Assembly (NCBI RefSeq): GCF_034008635.1
Contig: NZ_CP125378.1
Coordinates: 2,036,001 to 2,100,000 of the forward strand
Direction of reading: 5' to 3'
DNA from: Pseudomonas sp. P8_229
GTDB lineage: Bacteria > Pseudomonadota > Gammaproteobacteria > Pseudomonadales > Pseudomonadaceae
Length of the DNA stretch: 64,000 nt
The translations under genes were made by a program, and so were the position numbers. Of this stretch, positions 22,197-30,234 are shown in pieces. Within the stretch, counting starts at the first letter, position 1. Each line of letters begins with the position of its first letter. The notes under the pieces are model-generated. The model was not told the DNA's origin. It ran no database searches and saw only the letters and a list, made by a program, of their open reading frames with translations.

Positions 22197-22216
22197 GTGT
22201 AGGACTTGTCCTACAC
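22197..22216. promoter_or_regulatory. lux-box-like 20-bp perfect palindrome
   Basis: The sequence GTGTAGGACTTGTCCTACAC is a perfect inverted repeat with 9-base arms around TT. Length, symmetry and the GTAGGA/TCCTAC content resemble the 20-bp lux box bound by LuxR-type proteins. It lies 67 bases before the luxR-type gene at 22284, in an AT-rich gap (21961-22283) with no other gene seen. Autoregulation by that protein is inferred, not shown. Confidence 0.7.
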
Positions 22217-22283
22217 TCGACTCCGTGCACGATCCATTGGATCCAAAAATGCGCCCCAGGAAACGACTCACGGAGAGTTTGTG

Positions 22284-23012
22284 ATGGAAATATGGAAGGA
22301 GTCGCAATTAAAGCAACTGACTTTTGCAAGAGAAATAGAGACCGCATATCCGATCTTGCTGCAATTCGCGCAAAACATTGGCTTCAATTTTTGTGCTGTC
22401 TCATTGACATCAAATAATCGGAACGCCGACTTTAAAATCTTGCAAATCAATAACTACCCCAAAGAGTGGAATCAACTCTATGAAAAAGAAAGCTACAGGA
22501 AAGTTGACCCGGTAGTCACACACTGCAATCGCTCCATGCTGCCCATTGTCTGGACAGAAGAGCTGTTTTCGCCGACCCCACTGCTGTGGGACGCTCAACA
22601 GGAACATGGATTGAGACATGGCTGGTCCCAGTCGTTCCATCATGAAGCCAGTGGGCTGTGCAGCATACTGAGTCTTGCGAGAAAAAATGGCCCGCTGAGC
22701 CCGCTCGAGTTGTACGAGCATTTTGGCTACATGTTTTACGCGACCAGCCATCTGAGTGATCTGTTTGCCAGATCCCTGCCCAAACTGCCAAAAAAGCCCG
22801 AGCACCCGCACCTTTCACCGCGGGAGCTGGAAGTGCTAAAGCTCTCGGCACTCGGCAAGACGGCCTACGAGATTGCCCGGATCCTTTGTCTGAGCGAGCG
22901 CACCGTGAATTACCACGTGCAAAACGTGATCATCAAACTGAACGTCTGCAACAAGATTTCCGCCGTCATTGCCGCCAGCCGTTGTGGTCTTCTCGACGCG
23001 CCCAACCCGTAA
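22284..23012 (+). CDS. LuxR-type quorum-sensing regulator (orphan, acyl-HSL domain plus HTH)
   Basis: The 242-residue protein has an autoinducer-binding domain (about 20-160) and a LuxR helix-turn-helix (about 175-235: SPRELEVLKLSALGKTAYEI, then SERTVNYHVQN). The six residues usual in acyl-HSL binders are all present at fitting spacing: W62, Y66, D75, P76, W90 and G113. This argues against the plant-signal-sensing subgroup, which has lost some of them. No luxI-type synthase is found in the window, so this is a solo unless one lies elsewhere. GGAG lies 8 bases before ATG 22284. The 5' half of the gene is AT-rich (about 40% GC) while the HTH end is GC-rich. PhzR-like proteins are the closest pattern I recognise. 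Confidence 0.88.
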   Translation: MEIWKESQLKQLTFAREIETAYPILLQFAQNIGFNFCAVSLTSNNRNADFKILQINNYPKEWNQLYEKESYRKVDPVVTHCNRSMLPIVWTEELFSPTPLLWDAQQEHGLRHGWSQSFHHEASGLCSILSLARKNGPLSPLELYEHFGYMFYATSHLSDLFARSLPKLPKKPEHPHLSPRELEVLKLSALGKTAYEIARILCLSERTVNYHVQNVIIKLNVCNKISAVIAASRCGLLDAPNP

Positions 23013-23158
23013 AAGCTGCAAGTATTTCAACGGAAAAAAACGTACCATTTGCGACCTTCCTGAGTGATGACGTTAAACGTCGTATTCCACTCGGACGGTT
23101 CCGCTGCGCAACAACCCGGGCTGCGGGCCACCCGTTGATTAACCAGAGTTCCCGCATC

Positions 23159-24283
23159 ATGCCTTTGCTCGACACGCCCTTCGCCCAACTCGACCTGATT
23201 CGCCAGCCCGAGCAGCAGAATGAACCGCTGCAAGCATTCGATGCGGCTGACGAATACCTGCTCAATCACCTGGCCGCTCAGCAACCGACGGCGGACACTC
23301 GGGTGTTAGTGCTCAACGACAGCTTTGGGGCGTTGGCGGCAAGTCTGGCGGGCAAGGTTCAGGTCAGCAGCAGTGGTGACTCGTTTCTGGCGTTCCAGGG
23401 GCTGGAAAAGAATCTGGTGCGCAATGGCCTGGCGTTCGATGCGGTGCGCGGCATTGCGGCCAGTGAACCGTTGGTCGGTCCGTTTGACCGAGTGCTGATC
23501 CGAGTCCCCAAAACCCTCGCGTTGCTGGAAGAACAACTGATTCGCCTGCAAGGGCAACTGGCGCCTGGCGTCGAAGTGGTGGCGGCAGCCATGGTCAAGC
23601 ACCTGCCGCGTGCGGCCGGGGATCTGTTGGAGCGTTACATTGGCCCGGTACAGGCTTCACTGGCCGTGAAAAAGGCCCGCTTGTTGATCGCCACACCCGA
23701 GGCCAAAGCCCCAGCGATCTCGCCCTACCCGTCGCGCTACCAGCTCGACGAGCCGGCCATCGAATTACTCAACCACGCCAACGTGTTCTGCCGTGAAGGC
23801 CTGGATATCGGCACCCGGGCCTTTCTGCCATACCTGCCGCAAAATCTGGGCAGCGCCCGCGTCGCCGACCTTGGCTGTGGCAACGGCGTGTTGGCCATCG
23901 CCAGTGCCTTGCAGAACCCTGACGCGCATTACACGCTGGTCGACGAATCGTTCATGGCCGTGCAATCGGCCGCTGAAAACTGGCGCGCCGCCCTCGGCGA
24001 GCGCGAAGTGATCGTGCGCGCTGGTGATGGTCTGGCCGGGCAAGAGCCGCAGTCGCTGGACGTGGTGCTGTGCAATCCGCCGTTCCATCAACAACAGGTG
24101 GTCGGCGACTTCCTCGCCTGGCGCATGTTCCAGCAGGCGCGTGAGGCGCTGGTGGTGGGCGGTGCGTTGTACATCGTCGGCAACCGTCACCTGGGTTATC
24201 ACAGCAAACTGGCGCGGCTGTTCCGTGGCGTCGAGCAAGTGGCGGCAACCCCGAAATTCGTGATCCTCAAGGCGCGCAAGTAA
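23159..24283 (+). CDS. rlmG: 23S rRNA (guanine-N2)-methyltransferase RlmG
   Basis: The 374-residue protein has a degenerate N-terminal methyltransferase-like half and an active C-terminal SAM-dependent half with VADLGCGNGVLA (SAM site) and the catalytic NPPFH motif, as in RlmG/RsmC. RlmG methylates G1835 of 23S rRNA (E. coli numbering). The start at 23159 (MPLLDTPFAQLDL) fits the family. The reading frame is open further upstream into the luxR gene but without a sensible start. The ribosome site is weak (CCAGAG). It is followed by a terminator that serves the opposite strand. Confidence 0.9.
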   Translation: MPLLDTPFAQLDLIRQPEQQNEPLQAFDAADEYLLNHLAAQQPTADTRVLVLNDSFGALAASLAGKVQVSSSGDSFLAFQGLEKNLVRNGLAFDAVRGIAASEPLVGPFDRVLIRVPKTLALLEEQLIRLQGQLAPGVEVVAAAMVKHLPRAAGDLLERYIGPVQASLAVKKARLLIATPEAKAPAISPYPSRYQLDEPAIELLNHANVFCREGLDIGTRAFLPYLPQNLGSARVADLGCGNGVLAIASALQNPDAHYTLVDESFMAVQSAAENWRAALGEREVIVRAGDGLAGQEPQSLDVVLCNPPFHQQQVVGDFLAWRMFQQAREALVVGGALYIVGNRHLGYHSKLARLFRGVEQVAATPKFVILKARK

Positions 24284-24290
24284 ACGCCAG

Positions 24291-24320
24291 GCAAAAAAAA
24301 CCCTCCGCGGTACAGAGGGT
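24291..24320 (-). terminator. rho-independent terminator of the cio operon
   Basis: On the minus strand, the stem ACCCTC/GAGGGT with a 9-base loop is followed by eight or more T. It lies just after the DUF2474 gene and before the convergent rlmG stop. Confidence 0.82.
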
Positions 24321-24357
24321 CATGAATCCGTGCCCAAGGGCAACGGGACGGGATGTT

Positions 24358-24525
24358 TCAGTGCGTGGTCAGACCGGCCGCGTTCATGAACAGGCGCATC
24401 AGGCTGGCGACAATGAACAGCGCGCCGACGCTACCAATCCAGATCAGGGCCAACCAGCCGAGCCGCTGCCACAGCGGCTTTTTTTCGGCCTCTTCAATCT
24501 CGTGCAAGGAATGCTTGCTGCTCAT
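24358..24525 (-). CDS. DUF2474 small membrane protein of the bd-type oxidase operon
   Basis: This is a 55-codon gene read on the minus strand. A charged N-terminus (MSSKHSLHEIEEAEKKPLW) is followed by one TM helix (LIWIGSVGALFIVASLMRLF). DUF2474 peptides are commonly encoded after cioAB-type cyanide-insensitive oxidase genes and are thought to be accessory subunits like CydX. GGAGG lies about 9 bases upstream of ATG 24525. The gap to cioB is 84 bases and holds a single REP unit. Confidence 0.86.
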   Translation of the reverse strand: MSSKHSLHEIEEAEKKPLWQRLGWLALIWIGSVGALFIVASLMRLFMNAAGLTTH

Positions 24526-24566
24526 TGCATCAATCCTCCGTCAGGCGATGGCGTCACTGAAGACAC

Positions 24567-24594
24567 CATCGCGGGCAGACTCGCTCCCACAGGG
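24567..24594. repeat. single REP unit (degenerate GTGGGAGCGAG type)
   Basis: CATCGCGGGCAGACTCGCTC followed by CCACAGGG is one REP arm with changes; no inverted partner is nearby. It sits between cioB and the DUF2474 gene. Confidence 0.7.
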
Positions 24595-24609
24595 TGAGCA
24601 GAGCGCAGA

Positions 24610-25617
24610 TTAGTGGTAACCATCTTCATGGGTGACCTTGCCGCGGAACACGTAGTAGCTCCAGAAGGTGTAGCCCAGGATGAACGGGATGATGAACAGC
24701 GTACCGACCAGCATGAAGCCCTGGCTCTGCGGCGGTGCGGCAGCGTCCCAGATCGAGATCGACGGCGGCACAATGTTCGGCCACAGGCTGATGCCCAGAC
24801 CGCTGTAGCCGAGGAAAATCAGCACCAGGGTCAGCAGGAATGGCATGTAGTTGGCGTTGCGCGCCACGGCGCGGATCAAGCCGTACATCGTCACCAGCAC
24901 CAGAATCGGCACCGGCATGAACCAGAACAGGTTCGGCGTGCTGAACCAGCGTGTGGCGATTTCCGGGTGTGCCAGCGGCGTCCACAGGCTGACGATGCCG
25001 ATCACTGCCAGCAGCACGAACGCCAGTGGTCGCGCCAGGTTGTGCATCTGTTCCTGCAGCTTGCCCTCGGTTTTCATGATCAGCCAGGTGCAGCCGAGCA
25101 AGGCATACGCCACCACCAGCGCGGCGCCGCAGAACAGGGTGAACGGCGTCAACCAGTCCAGTGAGCCACCCGCGTATTGCCGATTGACCACCGGCAAGCC
25201 GTCGATGAACGCCCCCAATGCGACACCCTGGAAGAACGTCGCCGCCACCGAGCCACCGATGAACGCCTTGTCCCACAGGTGGCGCTTGTCGTCCTTGGCC
25301 TTGAAGCGGAATTCGAACGCCACACCGCGGAAAATCAAGCCGATCAGCATGAAGATCAGCGGCAGGTACAGTGCCGAGAGCACCACCGAATAGGCCAGCG
25401 GGAACGCGCCGAACAACGCCGCGCCGCCCAGTACCAGCCAGGTTTCATTGCCGTCCCACACGGGGGCGACGGTGTTCATCATCACGTCACGGTCGGTCTT
25501 GCCCGGGATGAACGGGAAGAGAATCCCGATCCCCAGGTCGAAGCCGTCCATGACCACGTACATCATGATGCCGAAGATGATGATCACGGCCCAGATCAGC
25601 GGAAGATCAATACCCAT
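24610..25617 (-). CDS. cioB: cyanide-insensitive terminal oxidase, subunit II (CioB)
   Basis: The 335-residue protein of about eight to nine TM helices has the CydB-family N-terminus (WAVIIIFGIMMYVVMDGFDLG), WDGNETWLVLGGAALFGAFP and the late FWSYYVFRGKV. It is the smaller subunit of the bd-type quinol oxidase that reduces oxygen to water in the inner membrane. It starts 3 bases after the cioA stop, so the pair is one operon and probably translationally coupled. Confidence 0.94.
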   Translation of the reverse strand: MGIDLPLIWAVIIIFGIMMYVVMDGFDLGIGILFPFIPGKTDRDVMMNTVAPVWDGNETWLVLGGAALFGAFPLAYSVVLSALYLPLIFMLIGLIFRGVAFEFRFKAKDDKRHLWDKAFIGGSVAATFFQGVALGAFIDGLPVVNRQYAGGSLDWLTPFTLFCGAALVVAYALLGCTWLIMKTEGKLQEQMHNLARPLAFVLLAVIGIVSLWTPLAHPEIATRWFSTPNLFWFMPVPILVLVTMYGLIRAVARNANYMPFLLTLVLIFLGYSGLGISLWPNIVPPSISIWDAAAPPQSQGFMLVGTLFIIPFILGYTFWSYYVFRGKVTHEDGYH

Positions 25618-25620
25618 GAT

Positions 25621-27063
25621 TCAAATCTCCTTGGTCAGGCTGGGGCGATGGTCTGCGTCGGCACCATCGTCGTCGGCAGCGGACATCGGCCGGGCCGGCG
25701 TGCGTTTCTGGCCGGGACCACCGTCGTTGGTTTCCTTGCCTTCATCGGTTTTCGGCCCTTTGCGCACCAGGCGCATCATGTAGCCCAGGCCTGCGCCGAA
25801 CAGGGCGAAATACACCACGACGAACATGATCAGGGTGATGCTCATCTGCATGAAGCTGTGGTTGGAGGACGCATCCGCCGTGCGCATCAGCCCGTAAACC
25901 ACCCAAGGCTGACGACCGATCTCGGTGGTGAACCAGCCGGCGAGGATCGCGATCAGGCCGGATGGCCCCATCCACAACGCCAGGTACAGGAACGGTCGCG
26001 AGGTGTAGAGCGAATCGCGCTTGCGCAGCCACAGGCTCCACAGACCGGTGAAGATCATCAGGAAACCGAGGCCGACCATGACCCGGAACGACCAGAACAC
26101 AATGGTCGAATTCGGCCGGTCTTCAGGTGGAAACTCCTTGAGCGCCGGCACCTGCTTGTCCAGCGAGTGGGTCAGGATCAGGCTGCCGAGGTACGGGATC
26201 TCCACGGCGAATTTGGTTTTTTCTTCTTTCATGTCCGGCCAGCCGAACAGGATCAACGGCGTCGCTTCGTTGCCTTTGTTTTCCCAGTGGCCTTCGATCG
26301 CGGCGATTTTCGCCGGCTGATGCTTGAGGGTGTTGAGGCCGTGGAAGTCACCGATGACCGCCTGGATCGGTGCGACGATCAGCGCCATCCACATCGCCAT
26401 CGAGAGCATGGTGCGAATCGCCGGGTTGTCCTTGCCGCGCAGCAGGTGCCAGGCCGCCGACGAGCCGACGAAGAAGGCCGTGGCAACGAACGCCGCGGTC
26501 GCCATGTGCATCAGGCGATACGGGAACGACGGGTTGAAGATGATTGCCAGCCAGTCAGTCGGGATCACCTGACCGTTGATGATTTCGAAGCCTTGGGGCG
26601 TCTGCATCCAGCTGTTGGAGGCGAGAATCCAGAACGTCGAGATCAACGTGCCAATGGCCACCATCACCGTGGCGAAGAAGTGCAGGCCGCGCCCGACCTT
26701 GTTCCAGCCGAACAGCATCACCCCGAGGAAACCGGCCTCAAGGAAGAATGCCGTGAGCACCTCGTAAGTCAGCAGCGGCCCGGTGACGGAACCGGCGAAG
26801 TCCGAGAAGCGGCTCCAGTTGGTGCCGAACTGGTAGGCCATGACCAACCCTGACACCACGCCCATGCCGAAGTTGACAGCAAAGATCTTCGACCAGAAGT
26901 GGTAGAGGTCTCGGTAGGTGTCATTGTGGGTCTTCAACCACAGGCCTTCGAGCACCGCCAGGTAACTCGCCAGACCAATGGTGATGGCCGGGAACAGGAT
27001 GTGGAACGAGATGGTGAACGCGAACTGAATTCGGGCGAGATCGAGTGCCTCTAAACCGAACAT
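25621..27063 (-). CDS. cioA: cyanide-insensitive terminal oxidase, subunit I (CioA)
   Basis: The 480-residue heme-bearing subunit has multiple TM helices. It has FAFTISFHILFPAITIG near the N-terminus (carrying a heme-ligand His), GTNWSRFSDFAG, and the GRQPWVVYGLMRT motif of CydA proteins. The quinol loop is short, as in CIO-type rather than E. coli-type bd oxidases. A hydrophilic, Asp/Lys-rich C-terminal tail of about 45 residues follows the last helix. CIO supports respiration under cyanide and low oxygen. A perfect ANR box lies 164 bases upstream; in P. aeruginosa ANR represses cioAB. Confidence 0.95.
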   Translation of the reverse strand: MFGLEALDLARIQFAFTISFHILFPAITIGLASYLAVLEGLWLKTHNDTYRDLYHFWSKIFAVNFGMGVVSGLVMAYQFGTNWSRFSDFAGSVTGPLLTYEVLTAFFLEAGFLGVMLFGWNKVGRGLHFFATVMVAIGTLISTFWILASNSWMQTPQGFEIINGQVIPTDWLAIIFNPSFPYRLMHMATAAFVATAFFVGSSAAWHLLRGKDNPAIRTMLSMAMWMALIVAPIQAVIGDFHGLNTLKHQPAKIAAIEGHWENKGNEATPLILFGWPDMKEEKTKFAVEIPYLGSLILTHSLDKQVPALKEFPPEDRPNSTIVFWSFRVMVGLGFLMIFTGLWSLWLRKRDSLYTSRPFLYLALWMGPSGLIAILAGWFTTEIGRQPWVVYGLMRTADASSNHSFMQMSITLIMFVVVYFALFGAGLGYMMRLVRKGPKTDEGKETNDGGPGQKRTPARPMSAADDDGADADHRPSLTKEI

Positions 27064-27226
27064 ATGGCTTCCTCTGTCAGGTAATACTGGCGTTGGGGCG
27101 CGAGGCCCCTGTACCTACTGCCCCCACGGATATGGAGTGCGGCGAATTCTGATTCGTTCTTTTTAACAGCCATCGCAACGCAGGGAGTCTGGCCAACGGG
27201 CCACCAGACCATGGCCCGGGAGGGTC

Positions 27227-27240
27227 TTGATCTGGATCAA
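27227..27240. promoter_or_regulatory. ANR/FNR box upstream of cioA
   Basis: TTGATCTGGATCAA matches the FNR/ANR consensus TTGAT-N4-ATCAA exactly. It lies in the 544-base space (27064-27607) between divergent cioA and an MFS gene. The same space also contains a REP doublet; nothing else gene-like was seen there. Confidence 0.85.
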
Positions 27241-27361
27241 GCAACGTTGAAAGAGTAGTCCCATTTCCGACGAACAACCGCGTGGTCGTTTGCCGCGTGA
27301 CAAGTTGCCTCAGGATTGGGGAACTGATCTGAAATACATTCCCTGGGACAGCGCGATCCCT

Positions 27362-27485
27362 TGTGGTGAGGGGATTTATCCCCGATGGGTTGTGAAACAG
27401 CCCCAGACGCCTCCCGTTTTCTGGTCGCTTCGTTGATTTTTTATGACTGCTGCGCAGCCGATCGGGGATAAATCCCCTCGCCACG
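27362..27485. repeat. REP doublet (GGGGATTTATCCCC type)
   Basis: Arms TGTGGTGAGGGGATTTATCC and its near complement (27458-27485) bracket about 70 bases. It is the same family as at 16766, with a longer loop. Unusually, it lies between two divergent promoters. Confidence 0.85.
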
Positions 27486-27607
27486 GAGGATTGAGGCGCG
27501 CCGGGGAACGATAGATGTCTGGCTAACTAAATTTTTTGTCATGGCAACTTCCTGTTACAGACTGGTGATAACCTCGCCGTTCCCCCCCAAGCCAGACCTG
27601 CCTTCAG

Positions 27608-28846
27608 ATGCCCAGCCAAGAGCCCCTGCTGTTACGTCACCATCGCCCGTTTCTCGCGTTCTGGTTTGCACGAATCTTTACTGCCAGCGGCTTTCAGATG
27701 CTCACCGTGGCGATCGGCTGGAATCTGTATCAGTTGACCGGCAACGTGCTCGACCTGGGTCTGGTCGGTCTGGTGGAGTTCGCACCACGGGTGCTGTTCA
27801 TGCTGCACACCGGGCATGTCGCCGACCGCTATGACCGGCGTCGTGTTGCGGCGATCTGCCAGTCGTTGCAGGCGTTGATCGCCCTGGCACTGGCGATCGG
27901 TAGCGCCACTGACCACATCACCCGGGAAATGATCTTCATCCTCGCCTTCCTGCTCGGCGGCGCGCGCTCCTTCGAGCTGCCGACCACCCAGGCGCTGCTG
28001 CCGAGCATCGTGCCCACGGCGTTGTTCCCTCGGGCCGTTGCTGCGGCGCAGTCAGCGCAACAGTCGGCCACCATTGTCGCCCCGGCGATGGGCGGCCTGC
28101 TCTACGCGTTTGGCAGTGTCTGGGTCTACGGCCCGACCGTGTTGCTCTACGTCATCGCCTGCACATTGATGCTCAACCTGCCCGCGCGACAGACGCCGCT
28201 GAACAAAGGCAAAGCCACGCTGGACTCGTTGCTGGCGGGGATTCGCTTCATTCGCAGCCGCCCGGACATCCTCGGGGCGATCTCGCTGGATCTGTTCGCC
28301 GTACTGCTCGGTGGCGCCACGGCGTTGCTGCCGGTGTTCGCCAAGGACATCCTGCTCACCGGCCCGTGGGGCCTGGGCCTGTTGCGCTCGGCGCCGGCGG
28401 TCGGGGCGCTGGGGATGTCGCTGTTTCTGGCGCGATTTGCGGTAGAGCGCAATGTCGGTCGGGTAATGTTTACCGCCGTCGGCGTATTCGGCGTCGCGAC
28501 CATTGCCTTCGGCCTGTCGACCTCGTTCTGGTTCTCGCTGGCGGTGCTGGTAGTGCTGGGCGCAGCGGACATGATCAGCATGGTGATCCGCGCCTCCTTC
28601 GTGCAACTGGAAACCCCGGACGAAATGCGCGGCCGGGTCAGCGCGGTGAACGGCCTGTTCATCGGCGCCTCGAACCAGTTGGGCGAATTCGAATCCGGTC
28701 TCACTGCCCACTGGTTCGGCACCGTGCCAGCGGTGGTGATGGGCGGGATCGGCACGCTAGTGGTGACCGGGACGTGGATCAAACTGTTCCCGACCTTGGC
28801 CAGACGCGACCGGATGCATGTGCCGGTGGAAGAGGCGAAGGTCTGA
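27608..28846 (+). CDS. MFS transporter (EntS/MdtH-like)
   Basis: The 412-residue protein has 12 likely TM helices. It has the MFS loop signature GHVADRYDRRRVA between TM2 and TM3 and a second at ETPDEMRGRVSAVNGLF, typical of the subfamily with enterobactin exporter EntS and multidrug exporters. The substrate is unknown, and the neighbours give no clue. No convincing ribosome site precedes ATG 27608. The start is kept because it gives a normal N-terminal cytosolic segment before TM1. Confidence 0.84.
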   Translation: MPSQEPLLLRHHRPFLAFWFARIFTASGFQMLTVAIGWNLYQLTGNVLDLGLVGLVEFAPRVLFMLHTGHVADRYDRRRVAAICQSLQALIALALAIGSATDHITREMIFILAFLLGGARSFELPTTQALLPSIVPTALFPRAVAAAQSAQQSATIVAPAMGGLLYAFGSVWVYGPTVLLYVIACTLMLNLPARQTPLNKGKATLDSLLAGIRFIRSRPDILGAISLDLFAVLLGGATALLPVFAKDILLTGPWGLGLLRSAPAVGALGMSLFLARFAVERNVGRVMFTAVGVFGVATIAFGLSTSFWFSLAVLVVLGAADMISMVIRASFVQLETPDEMRGRVSAVNGLFIGASNQLGEFESGLTAHWFGTVPAVVMGGIGTLVVTGTWIKLFPTLARRDRMHVPVEEAKV

Positions 28847-28860
28847 GTCACATCAGCGAA

Positions 28861-28938
28861 ATCAAATTATCTGGACGATCACCGACAGGAGGCGGGCTCA
28901 TGCCCATGCACAACCCGCCTATTGCCGCCCACGCCTGA
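28861..28938 (+). pseudogene. probable relic of a higBA toxin-antitoxin locus
   Basis: A perfect AGGAGG (28887-28892) precedes ATG 28900, which opens only 12 codons (MPMHNPPIAAHA) before TGA at 28936. The MHNPP start is highly characteristic of HigA antitoxins, where HPGE usually follows. Just upstream, one frame reads NYLDDHR, which looks like the NYxDYH-stop C-terminus of HigB with the stop changed to Arg. So this looks like the junction of a degraded higB-higA pair. The segment also forms a hairpin AGGCGGG/CCCGCCT. The identification rests on very short matches. Confidence 0.4.
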
Positions 28939-28943
28939 TCCCT

Positions 28944-29495
28944 TCAAACCAGCATCTCCCCCGCCACCTTGGCCCGCAACGCCTTGCCGCCAAGCTGCTC
29001 CACCAGCGTCAGGGCAAACGCCAGTGCGCCGCCAGAGCCCTGGGCGGTAATGCAATTGCCGTCGACCACCACCGGTTGATCAACAAACGTACAACCCGAC
29101 AGTTGATGGCTGGCACTCGGCAGGCAGGTCATGCGCCGTTGGCGTAATAAGCCTGAGGCTTGCAGAGCGATGGCCGGGGATTCGGCGATGGCGGCGAACA
29201 GGCGTCCGGCGCTGGCCTGATCCTTGAGCAGCTGTTGCAGCGGCTGATGCGCCGCCAGGTGCTGGGCGCCGATGGCGCCGCCGGGCAGGACGATCAGGTC
29301 AAAAGTCTGCGCCAGCACGTCGACCAGCATGCCATCCGCCGTCAGGCGCGTGCCGCGCGCGCAGGTCAGCATGCGCCGACCTTCGATGCTGGCTGCCACC
29401 ACTTCGACGCCGGCGCGGCGCAGCACGTCGATCAGGGTCACGCATTGCAGATCATCGATGCCCTCGGCGAGGGTAATCAGGGCTCTAGAGGTCAT
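28944..29495 (-). CDS. DJ-1/PfpI-family protein lacking the usual nucleophilic cysteine
   Basis: The 183-residue protein has the DJ-1/YajL fold pattern: MTSRALITLAEGIDD with the conserved Glu at position 11, DLIVLPGGAIGAQHL, and ITAQGSGGALAFALTLVEQL near the end. The nucleophile elbow that normally reads AAICAAP is AAIAESP here, so Ala104 replaces the catalytic cysteine (codon GCC). Glyoxalase or deglycase chemistry of the usual kind is therefore unlikely unless another residue substitutes. The start at 29495 fits relatives; an ATG at 29504 is possible. Confidence 0.88.
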   Translation of the reverse strand: MTSRALITLAEGIDDLQCVTLIDVLRRAGVEVVAASIEGRRMLTCARGTRLTADGMLVDVLAQTFDLIVLPGGAIGAQHLAAHQPLQQLLKDQASAGRLFAAIAESPAIALQASGLLRQRRMTCLPSASHQLSGCTFVDQPVVVDGNCITAQGSGGALAFALTLVEQLGGKALRAKVAGEMLV

Positions 29496-29562
29496 GGCCG
29501 CCATCCGCTGGGTGATCTTCCAAGCGTAGTCAGCTTTGCCCTGCCCTGTTCGGTGACAGCCG

Positions 29563-30012
29563 TTACTTGATGTAAAGCTGGGTCGACATCGTGTTGCGTG
29601 GCGCGTTGATCGAGGTATTGCTGAAGGTGAAAGTGCCTTCCTGCTTGCCCGCCAGATCGAAGGTATACAGCGAGCCGACGGTATTGCGACCGGGCGTGCA
29701 CTCGGTCAGGTTGCCGTTATCGAAGGCGCACACCGGGGCCCGGGTGCCATTCACTTCAAAACCGTCCAGCGTGGCGTGTGGCTGATTCTGGCCATAGCCG
29801 ACTTCCAGCACATACACCTTGATGCTCGGTCCGGCGTGATTGCATTGGGTCTGGGTCTGTCCATCACCGATGTCTTCCAGGCCACACGCCGGCGACTGGA
29901 CCTTGATGACTTTCACTTGCGTCAATGGCTGCGCCGAGGCGGCAAGTGCCACGGGCGCCCCGACCATCAGCGCTGCAATCAACCCCCAAGCCTTCATCCC
30001 GCGCGCGCTCAT
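29563..30012 (-). CDS. secreted DUF4879-like protein
   Basis: The 149-residue protein has a signal peptide (MKAWGLIAALMVGAPVALAA, cleaved near ASA). The mature domain has three to four cysteines (SPACGLED, TQTQCNHAG, PVCAFDN, LTECTPG) that could form two disulfides, and a beta-rich C-terminus. It resembles DUF4879/YolA-like exported proteins of unknown function. GGGA precedes ATG 30012; an alternative start is ATG 29997 at the signal peptide itself. It is downstream of, and in the same direction as, the pair to its right only by chance: the next gene is divergent. Confidence 0.7.
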   Translation of the reverse strand: MSARGMKAWGLIAALMVGAPVALAASAQPLTQVKVIKVQSPACGLEDIGDGQTQTQCNHAGPSIKVYVLEVGYGQNQPHATLDGFEVNGTRAPVCAFDNGNLTECTPGRNTVGSLYTFDLAGKQEGTFTFSNTSINAPRNTMSTQLYIK

Positions 30013-30234
30013 GCGTTTCCCATCCCGAAAAAATCAGCGCGCAGTATGGCGCAGTTGGCCCTGTGGCAAAACTTCGACGACGTTCGGCACCAACAACCGC
30101 CATATTCCTCACGCTGCTGGTATGATGCGCGGCTTTTTCCGGCCCACCACAAATTCCCAGGCGCTTGCGACGGTCTGTGCTTTGCTGTTGAGGTCGATAC
30201 ATTCACGGCGCCGCGCGCGCCACGGGGAGCAGAC

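Noticed and set aside
25177..26853. 558-codon plus-strand frame
   Set aside because: It is antisense to cioA and cioB, with a His/Arg/Gln-rich composition typical of shadow frames.
30013..30234. purine riboswitch before the NCS2 permease
   Set aside because: No three-way junction or conserved purine-aptamer core could be seen in this stretch.
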